Assembly: GCA_021158465.1 (NCBI GenBank)
Contig: JAGGUN010000014.1
Coordinates: 1 to 11,850, forward strand
Length of the DNA stretch: 11,850 bases
From: a bacterium
GTDB lineage: Bacteria; UBP14; UBA6098; 4484-93
Reading direction: 5' to 3'
Part shown: in pieces, positions 1 through 5,525 of the stretch
How positions within the stretch are numbered: position 1 is the stretch's first letter
Layout: each line of letters opens with the position of its first letter
Notes under the pieces: generated by a model
What the model saw: only the letters and a program-made list of their open reading frames with translations
The model's database searches: none
What the model was told of the DNA's origin: nothing
Program-made: the position numbers and the translations under genes

Positions 1-2
1 CG

Positions 3-77
3 GTTGCCTCCATTGCTGTTGGTGGATGGTTTTTTGTTCAGGGTGCACGCGGGCTTATCTATCTGTATTGCCTCTGA
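3..77 (+). CDS. Possible C-terminal tail of an upstream gene (partial)
   Basis: An open frame enters from the left edge and ends at a TGA at 75-77, giving about 24 residues that read VASIAVGGWFF and then a short polar and aromatic tail ending YLYCL. The hydrophobic character would fit the last membrane segment of a membrane protein, and the codons resemble those of the G+C-balanced genes further right. The fragment is too short for family assignment. The antisense reading of the same stretch is also open, so this call is tentative. Confidence 0.25.
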   Translation, partial: VASIAVGGWFFVQGARGLIYLYCL

Positions 78-78
78 C

Positions 79-123
79 AGGAGGTTTCCCCCGGCGATGT
101 CTATATTGCCTGTGCGAAAATGA
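79..123 (+). pseudogene. Tiny ORF with SD; possible severed 5' end of the nucleotidyltransferase gene at 1312-1541
   Basis: An AGGAGG at 79-84 lies directly after the stop of the preceding partial frame and 12 nt before an ATG at 97. The ORF codes only eight residues, MSILPVRK, before a TGA at 121-123. The last codons coincide with the change from balanced to A+T-rich sequence. Joining codon 7 or 8 to the nucleotidyltransferase remnant that begins around 1315-1321 keeps the reading frame and would give a plausible N-terminus (LPVR followed by REQLEGEL). I infer that the A+T-rich unit between them may have split or replaced part of that gene. Eight codons are weak evidence and the SD spacing is long. 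Confidence 0.28.
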
Positions 124-146
124 GAAATTTGACTACCAAAAAAGAC

Positions 147-174
147 TTGACTACAACAAAAAGAATTGTATATT
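147..174 (+). promoter_or_regulatory. Sigma-70-type promoter of the A+T-rich cargo gene
   Basis: A TTGACT box at 147-152 and a TATATT box at 169-174 are separated by 16 bp. Each differs from the TTGACA/TATAAT consensus by one base. Transcription would start near 181, leaving a leader of about 25 nt with an AGAGGTG ribosome site (194-200) before the ATG at 206. This layout supports the ATG at 206 rather than the far upstream ATG at 26. Confidence 0.6.
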
Positions 175-205
175 TAATAACAGAGTGAAATATAAGAGGT
201 GTGAA

Positions 206-1243
206 ATGAGAAGGGGAATGTTTGTTGTCTTTGTGCTGTTCCTTGTGGAGAGATACGGAGTTAATAAAAGTAACACAGCTAAAAGATATAAACCAGAACC
301 AGAATCAAGGCTGGAACGTGCGTGGAATAGAATTATAAAACCAGTTACAACATTAGCGTTATGTTTTGCGATAGGTGTCTGTTCTGCAAAGACAGCTAAA
401 GCAGACGAATATCTATGGAAGAAAATGTATATAGGAGATACTGGATACGGCACTTTTGATTCTACTCGTGTTATCTATTTCAAAGTAATAGATGGTGATA
501 CATTACTGTGCACAGAAGAAACCACTGACAGTGTAGATACTCATTGGGTGTTTCAGACGATTGCCGATACATCCGGTAATGTTTATTACATTAATAAGAG
601 AGATAGCATAGATGCTGAAGGTGCATTTTGGGATTGGGCAATAGTGCAGTTTGTAGGCGAGAGAGGCACAAAATCAGAATTAGAAGCAAGATATAGACCT
701 ATTGCAAACCGTTTTGAATTCGTTGATGCTGGTTCTATTGATGATACAACATCAACATTGTGGATCCATGTGGATGAGATGTACTACAATATTCGTCCAC
801 CACCGACTGAACGAAACATCTATTTTTACGCATTCAACGATACAAGCTATCACGGGAGACCTGTCTTTTATAGAGGTAATCCTGATGAGTATTGGTGTGC
901 AATTATCGGCGGACCGGTTTACAGTTTACCGTTTGAAGCAATAGAGTTGAGTGTTGATGAGATGTCGCGGTTGCCAGCGGGTTCGAAATTGTATGTATAT
1001 CCGTCACCTGCTAACAGCATAGTAAATTTAGTGTTAGGTAAAGAATCTGATTACGGTAAGGTTCGAATATACGATGAGACAGGTCGTTTAGTCGGCGATA
1101 TACACGTGTCCGGTGGTTACGGTAGAGGTGTACGTATAGATGTAAGTGGTCTGTCGAGCGGTGTATACAGTGTAGTTTTTGATGGTGCAGACGTTCACAG
1201 TAACAAAATAACTGCAAAAGGAAAATTTGTAGTAGTGAAATAG
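206..1243 (+). CDS. Putative T9SS-secreted protein with C-terminal type A sorting domain, function unknown
   Basis: The product has 345 residues. The start at 206 is chosen because AGAGGTG lies at 194-200 and a promoter at 147-174; upstream in-frame ATGs would fall before the promoter. The N-terminus is unusually long: a short hydrophobic run (residues 5-14), a charged stretch (15-45), then a second hydrophobic run ending in AKTAKA near residue 66, which looks like a signal-peptidase site. Residues 67-255 are rich in Asp, Thr and aromatic residues and I do not recognise them. Residues 256-345 form a T9SS type A sorting domain: YPSPANS near the start, IYDETGRLV, DVSGLSSGVYSV, and a terminal KFVVVK. 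In known systems such a tail directs transport across the outer membrane and is often removed there. The gene is more A+T-rich than its neighbours, uses more TTA, ATA and GTA codons, and stands alone with its own promoter, suggesting a separate origin. Confidence 0.8.
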   Translation: MRRGMFVVFVLFLVERYGVNKSNTAKRYKPEPESRLERAWNRIIKPVTTLALCFAIGVCSAKTAKADEYLWKKMYIGDTGYGTFDSTRVIYFKVIDGDTLLCTEETTDSVDTHWVFQTIADTSGNVYYINKRDSIDAEGAFWDWAIVQFVGERGTKSELEARYRPIANRFEFVDAGSIDDTTSTLWIHVDEMYYNIRPPPTERNIYFYAFNDTSYHGRPVFYRGNPDEYWCAIIGGPVYSLPFEAIELSVDEMSRLPAGSKLYVYPSPANSIVNLVLGKESDYGKVRIYDETGRLVGDIHVSGGYGRGVRIDVSGLSSGVYSVVFDGADVHSNKITAKGKFVVVK

Positions 1244-1311
1244 ACAAAATAAACAGAACAGGATAAATAGGACGATCCAAAACAATTCATTACATAAGGC
1301 GAATCCACCCG

Positions 1312-1541
1312 AATAGAAGAGAGCAACTCGAAGGCGAGCTCGACAGGATTATCTCCATACTCAAGGATATGGGGGCGCTCAGGATTATCCTTTTCGGCTC
1401 ACTGGCGGACGGCTCCGTCGGCAGCTTCAGCGATATAGACTCATTGTCGTGATGGATACGGACGAGCCGTTTGTAAAGAGGCTGGATAAGGTATATAAGG
1501 CGGTCTGTCCGAGGCTGAGGAGTTTGTCAGGTGATAGTTGA
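1312..1541 (+). pseudogene. Broken MNT-type nucleotidyltransferase gene
   Basis: Frame 1 from about 1312 reads NRREQLEGELDRII, then ILFGSLADGSVGSFSDID, which is the hallmark GS-x10-11-SD-x-D active-site region of small (MNT, DNA polymerase beta-like) nucleotidyltransferases. Directly after the GAC at 1438-1440 the frame shifts: one base is missing before TCATTGTCGTG, so the frame dies at a TGA (1450-1452). The expected continuation, IVVMDTDEPFVKRLDKVYKAVCP, resumes from 1443 in another frame and ends at TGA 1539-1541. The C-terminus is also odd. A third frame from 1511 reads EAEEFVR and then stop, which looks like the true family end, so the stretch expected to read like DILVYT seems to be missing. 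No ATG, GTG or TTG precedes the conserved part after the in-frame TAA at 1264-1266. Such proteins are often paired with a HEPN partner in toxin-antitoxin pairs; none is visible here. Confidence 0.8.
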
Positions 1542-1545
1542 GCTA

Positions 1546-4500
1546 TCAGAAGCTATACCTCGCCGATAGGTTACCGAAATGCTCCGGCTTGTTCCCTTTT
1601 CTTGCCTTGCCCCAGTATCTGCCGACAAGCGATAACCCCTCGACTACACCCGAGCGAATGGACACCTCCCAGCGTAGATTCTCACCGGGAGAATTGCCCT
1701 CCAGCATACCGTAAGGCAAAAGCCCATCATAATCCGTCTTGACATAGGAAAAAGTCATTTCTCCATGAGCAGATATACCACCTATCCTGACACCAGCACC
1801 GGCACTTCCCTTTTCTGTTATTGCCCTGGCGCCAAGTTCAAGCTCGCGGGAGGATGTTATACCGATGGAGAGTTTCGGCTCGACTATGCCAAGCTCCTTT
1901 GTGGCGGAAAGCTCGCTGGCATAGCGTGAGATGTCGTGCTCGGAGTAGCTGTTTTCGACATAATCTACCCGGTCACGCTCATAGTAGATTTCGCATTCGA
2001 CATTGAGAGATCTCCTCCTGTATAAGATTTTAATCAGTCGTTTGGTGTAGTAGTCAAAATGTTTTCCTGTGATGTTTGCTGCATCCATTCGGCGGCTGAG
2101 CCTGTATCCAAGCTCGAGTGAGGCAGGCTGAAGGTGAAACAGATATATATTCGTGATGCAGTTGTAGTAGGCAAGTGAGTTTTTGCTATCGCTGAGGTCG
2201 CTGGGTAATAGTATAAATTTCTTTGAGCTCTCGTCCGATGTTCCCTTTTTGCTGATGAGGTTCACCCTGTATCCGAGCCGTTTTGTGTCGCCTCGCAAAA
2301 ATATCTTCCCCTCGAATGTTGAGCCGGGGATGAAATCGCCTGTATATTTAATCTGCCGGATGTAGTTACCGTAGGCGTCCGGGACGAACTCGTTCCGCTC
2401 GGGATCGAATATATAGTTGCCTTCACCGTAAGGCACCTCGATATACTCATAGGTATAACATGCTGTCTGGGTGTTGGAAAAGTTATATCTCAGCCGTGCG
2501 CTATGGTGTGAGCCGAGCTTCTGTGAAAGCTCGATGTATGCAAGGTCAAAGCTGTTATCTGGAAGCGATGCTTCCTTCGCATACTTGTTCTTCCGGTGCA
2601 GGATGTTGCTGTTTGCCGAGAAGCTTTTGTATTTCCCTTTTACAGAGTATGAGACCTCGTCGAAGATGAGGTAGTTTGTAATACCGTCTCTGTCCTGGCG
2701 GCGGTGGGTAAATCCCAGGCTCTGGTTTATTCCGGAAAGGTTTAATGAAATCTCGGGGGAATACTCGATAAGGCGGGAGCTTTTTCCCGTTTCCTCGCGG
2801 CGGAGGGAGAAACCTGTGCTGATTGCTCCGAGCCTTATCTGTGAGGCTGAGTTAAATAACGAGTAAGAGGCTTTTACCCTGCCGATATTGAGGTTGTTTC
2901 TCGATGAGAACCTCTCCGTGGATATGTTAAGTTCGCCGTTTGACCTCTTCGACTTCATTGTATCCGACAGGGATAATTCCCCGTATCCGAGGGTGAGTTT
3001 TACCCATTGAAAGGGTTGCCAGCTGGCGTTTGTACTGAACATTTCAACATCGTCGTCTGGTAGGGTAGATATTCCCCAGTTTCTTGCTTCATCGGCATCG
3101 TCGAGTCGTGATAGCGGATGGAACCGTCTGTTCCGCCTGATTGCCTCGCCTGCAAGTGTAAAGCCGCTATGGGCAAGTTCCCCTTTTATCCTGAACCCGT
3201 CCGATGTGTTGTCGCCATCATCTATCTTCGACGCGCTGTTCATATCGTAGGTGCTTATGCCGTATTCGGCTTTCGCGCTGATCACCTCCTTGTGCGAGAA
3301 TTCTGCTCCGAGTGTAACCATCTGAGCTGACTCTGGGAGAGGAATCAGCTTCCTCGGCGAGTATCTGCCACCCTCTCCGATGTAGCTGTAATGCTCTCCC
3401 TCCTTAATGTATTCCCCGTTTCCCTCGCCCATATCGTAGAATGTGACAACATAGCTTCCTGTGTCGCCGCCGACATAGACGAAGTGCGAGTCGACAAGTA
3501 TATAATCTCCGGAGTCACTCTCCGTGTATGAGAGTATGTATGCGCTATCGGGGTTATCCCCTGCTGATGATAGGGATGATTGTTCCTCGTGTGAAAGTTC
3601 TGTTTCATCCGTTTCTCTGGCAAACCCACCGATGAATCGGAGTCCGCCGGTTGGTTCAAGCTCGAATGAGGTTAGGTAAAGCGTCTTCTGGTAATCTTCC
3701 CTTATATACTGGAAGTCGACCACTATCCGCGAGTCGTATCGCACGGGACAGCGGGATGTAAATGTTATCTGTGCGGATGAGTAGTCTATTATATAATCGT
3801 TGTTCTCACCTCGTTTGATGAGCCTTCCATCGAACCAGACACGCTCGCTCCCGGCGACGACAACAACATCTGTTGCTCCTTGTGGGGTTATCTCGTATGG
3901 TCCCTGAACCCCGTCCTCGGGCGTTATCCTGACACTGGCGAACTCACCTCTCTGGACACTCAACGCTCCTTCGCCATCGAATCCGCTGAACTTCGCATTC
4001 CCCATAACACCTTTCAGGCGCCTGTCAAGGGAGAGAAAATACCCTCGTTCTGTTTTCAAGTCAAAGTCGCCGAATGTCGAGACGAAGTGTGGTGAGAGGA
4101 ATTTGATAAACAGCTTGTCTATTTCTTCTAACTCCTCCGTTGTTCCCTCCGGCTGGATGGGCGATGTTCTGTCGGATATGGAGGCGACGATGTGGACATC
4201 CCGAGAGAGCTTTCCCCTTGCGAAGAGCGACAGCTCACCATCGACCTCGGGGGAGCGGTTTGTGCCGACCGTTATTGCACGAGATATCTGCCCAGAAGAT
4301 GCCACATCGGGAGAGCTAAAGTCAAAGGTAGGTGGTTTATACGCCGCCCTGACACCGGATACCGAATCGATACTCCTGTGGGCAAACTCACGGGACGACA
4401 CCGGAAGGTAGTTGTAGGAGATGCAGACCGTATCGCAGATACAGGAAGAATCAATGACAATTATGCTGGAATCAAGAATAAAGGCAAAAGGGCAGAAGGA

Positions 4501-4668
4501 GCTATCGGGTTTGCATAAAATTTTAATCGATGATGGTTCGATCACAGGGTCGGGAAGGGCGACCCGTTCGCATCCGGTGATGCAGAATTCCCTCGTTTTC
4601 CCCCATAGAGATATGGAGGTCATCAGTAAAACGAGAGAGAGAAATCTACTTAATCTGCGAGGTTTCAA
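1546..4668 (-). CDS. Large outer-membrane beta-barrel-type protein (1040 aa), function unknown
   Basis: The protein starts with a basic then hydrophobic signal peptide (residues 1-23). The start codon is TTG at 4668; a TGA lies four codons upstream in frame and the next Met is inside the signal peptide. Residues 29-82 contain seven cysteines. Residues 125-330 carry a conserved region I associate with a family of large envelope proteins in FCB-type and candidate-phylum genomes: ITVGTNRSPEVDGELSLFARGKL, then TSPIQPEGTTEELEEIDKLF, FGDFDL, VAGSERVWFDGRLIKRGENN followed by DYIIDY. Residues 330-1040 are alternating polar and hydrophobic segments with many aromatic ends, and the last residues are ARYSF, the terminal Phe typical of outer-membrane barrels. 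It could be a distant SprA-like translocon or a porin; I cannot decide. It is the second gene of a minus-strand operon and overlaps the end of the upstream gene by 23 nt, suggesting translational coupling. Confidence 0.75.
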   Translation of the reverse strand: MKPRRLSRFLSLVLLMTSISLWGKTREFCITGCERVALPDPVIEPSSIKILCKPDSSFCPFAFILDSSIIVIDSSCICDTVCISYNYLPVSSREFAHRSIDSVSGVRAAYKPPTFDFSSPDVASSGQISRAITVGTNRSPEVDGELSLFARGKLSRDVHIVASISDRTSPIQPEGTTEELEEIDKLFIKFLSPHFVSTFGDFDLKTERGYFLSLDRRLKGVMGNAKFSGFDGEGALSVQRGEFASVRITPEDGVQGPYEITPQGATDVVVVAGSERVWFDGRLIKRGENNDYIIDYSSAQITFTSRCPVRYDSRIVVDFQYIREDYQKTLYLTSFELEPTGGLRFIGGFARETDETELSHEEQSSLSSAGDNPDSAYILSYTESDSGDYILVDSHFVYVGGDTGSYVVTFYDMGEGNGEYIKEGEHYSYIGEGGRYSPRKLIPLPESAQMVTLGAEFSHKEVISAKAEYGISTYDMNSASKIDDGDNTSDGFRIKGELAHSGFTLAGEAIRRNRRFHPLSRLDDADEARNWGISTLPDDDVEMFSTNASWQPFQWVKLTLGYGELSLSDTMKSKRSNGELNISTERFSSRNNLNIGRVKASYSLFNSASQIRLGAISTGFSLRREETGKSSRLIEYSPEISLNLSGINQSLGFTHRRQDRDGITNYLIFDEVSYSVKGKYKSFSANSNILHRKNKYAKEASLPDNSFDLAYIELSQKLGSHHSARLRYNFSNTQTACYTYEYIEVPYGEGNYIFDPERNEFVPDAYGNYIRQIKYTGDFIPGSTFEGKIFLRGDTKRLGYRVNLISKKGTSDESSKKFILLPSDLSDSKNSLAYYNCITNIYLFHLQPASLELGYRLSRRMDAANITGKHFDYYTKRLIKILYRRRSLNVECEIYYERDRVDYVENSYSEHDISRYASELSATKELGIVEPKLSIGITSSRELELGARAITEKGSAGAGVRIGGISAHGEMTFSYVKTDYDGLLPYGMLEGNSPGENLRWEVSIRSGVVEGLSLVGRYWGKARKGNKPEHFGNLSARYSF

Positions 4669-5407
4669 TTCTGTCTTTCAGGAGAAAAAAGACTGTTCCC
4701 GCCGATATATCCACATCCTTTGTCCCCTCGGGCAGGGTGATGGTTTTCCAGTCAGGGCTGTTGTATCTTTTTAGGCAGAGCTTATCCCCGATAATGATGA
4801 TCCATGGGGGGTGATACTTTATTCGCTCGGGGGCGCAACTCTCAGGAATATGGATTTTGCCGGTTATCATCTCGAGCTCGTCGAAGGTAATTATCTGGTT
4901 TTCCGAGGGGATAAGGAGCATATTCCCGTCCATATCTTCTGTCTCCCTTGGAATGAGTGAGCTGAGCTGTGAGGCAGATAGTTTCCCGGAGGAGAGCTTG
5001 TAGATGCTTTTTCGGTTGCCAGTTAGAAGGAATATCCCGAAGTATGTGATGGAGAAGCTGATAGGGTCGATCTCCGATATGTCCATGCTGGATATCTTGG
5101 CGAGCTCTCGGTCTGTTCTTACGAGGATTCCGTCTGCGTTGAGGAAATAGAATATAGCGTCATCCTGTGAGACAAACTTTACCAACGGGGCATCTCCCAG
5201 CTGTGATGTAACGGTTCTTTCTGTTAGTGTATCGAGATATACGGCGCTATTTCCTCCCTCATATATTGTGTATATTCTCCCGAAACCGCTCACATAAAGC
5301 ATCTTCGGCTCACCGAGAGATGTATCCACGGGGAATGCAGAGCAGGCAAGAGGAAGCAAGAGAAGAAGAATGTTTGTTACTGCCTGTATCTTCCGTTTCC
5401 ACGCCAT
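4646..5407 (-). CDS. Exported beta-propeller-like protein (253 aa), function unknown
   Basis: The start is set by an AGAGGAG ribosome site (5415-5409 on the minus strand) just before the ATG at 5407. Residues 1-24 are a signal peptide: MAWKRK followed by a leucine-rich core and ACSA. The Cys at 22 is preceded by Pro-Leu-Ala, a poor lipobox, so cleavage by signal peptidase I after Ala24 is as likely as lipidation. The rest shows about six repeats of roughly 40 residues, each with short beta-strand pairs, for example LYVSGFGRIYTIYE (37-50), AIFYFLNADGILVRTD (84-99), IFLLTGNRKSIYKLSSG (125-141) and VFFLLKDRIETS (239-250). This fits a small beta-propeller on the periplasmic or outer face. No catalytic motif is visible. 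It is the first gene of a two-gene operon with the outer-membrane protein gene at 4668-1546 and may be its periplasmic partner; that is inference. Confidence 0.72.
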   Translation of the reverse strand: MAWKRKIQAVTNILLLLLPLACSAFPVDTSLGEPKMLYVSGFGRIYTIYEGGNSAVYLDTLTERTVTSQLGDAPLVKFVSQDDAIFYFLNADGILVRTDRELAKISSMDISEIDPISFSITYFGIFLLTGNRKSIYKLSSGKLSASQLSSLIPRETEDMDGNMLLIPSENQIITFDELEMITGKIHIPESCAPERIKYHPPWIIIIGDKLCLKRYNSPDWKTITLPEGTKDVDISAGTVFFLLKDRIETSQIK

Positions 5408-5423
5408 AACTCCTCTGAATCAA

Positions 5424-5452
5424 ATTATAGATTTACCTACTGGATTTTCCAA
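5424..5452 (-). promoter_or_regulatory. Promoter of the minus-strand operon
   Basis: On the minus strand TTGGAA (5452-5447) and a perfect TATAAT (5429-5424) are separated by 17 bp. Transcription would start about seven bases further, near 5417, immediately before the AGAGGAG ribosome site, so the leader would be only about ten bases. The promoter lies back to back with the plus-strand promoter at 5464-5491. Confidence 0.6.
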
Positions 5453-5463
5453 GAAAATTTTGT

Positions 5464-5491
5464 TTGCTATGGAAAAAGTTTTATTTATAAT
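5464..5491 (+). promoter_or_regulatory. Promoter of the five-gene plus-strand operon
   Basis: TTGCTA at 5464-5469 and a perfect TATAAT at 5486-5491 are 16 bp apart, giving an expected start near 5498 and a leader of about 28 nt. An in-frame ATG at 5469 falls inside the promoter and so cannot be the start of the message made here. Confidence 0.58.
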
Positions 5492-5514
5492 TAATAGCGA
5501 TGGGGCACATCTTA

Positions 5515-5520
5515 AGGAGG
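5515..5520 (+). promoter_or_regulatory. Shine-Dalgarno AGGAGG that fixes the start at 5526
   Basis: A perfect AGGAGG lies five bases before the ATG at 5526. It decides between this start and longer in-frame possibilities at 5370 and 5469, which overlap the divergent promoters. Confidence 0.8.
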
Positions 5521-5525
5521 GGGTT

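Noticed and set aside
71-87. CCTC/GAGG inverted repeat followed by TTT as a terminator
   Set aside because: A four-base stem is too weak, and the GAGG half is better explained as part of the AGGAGG ribosome site.
1244-1311. Possible transposon end or terminator in the A+T-rich spacer after the cargo gene
   Set aside because: I saw only loosely similar A-rich words, with no inverted repeat matching the left side near 110-130 and no stable hairpin.
1532-1548. Hairpin TGATAG-TTGAG-CTATCA between the convergent pseudogene and outer-membrane protein gene
   Set aside because: The stem is only six A+T-leaning base pairs, overlaps both stop codons and has no T-run on either strand, so I do not call it a terminator.
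5336-5345. Lipoprotein signal at Cys22 of the beta-propeller-like protein
   Set aside because: Pro at -3 does not fit the lipobox, and a signal peptidase I site lies next to it; left open in the entry but not called.
5370-5525. Longer N-terminus for the multidomain secreted protein
   Set aside because: The extension crosses both divergent promoters and the start of the opposite gene, whereas AGGAGG at 5515-5520 supports the ATG at 5526.
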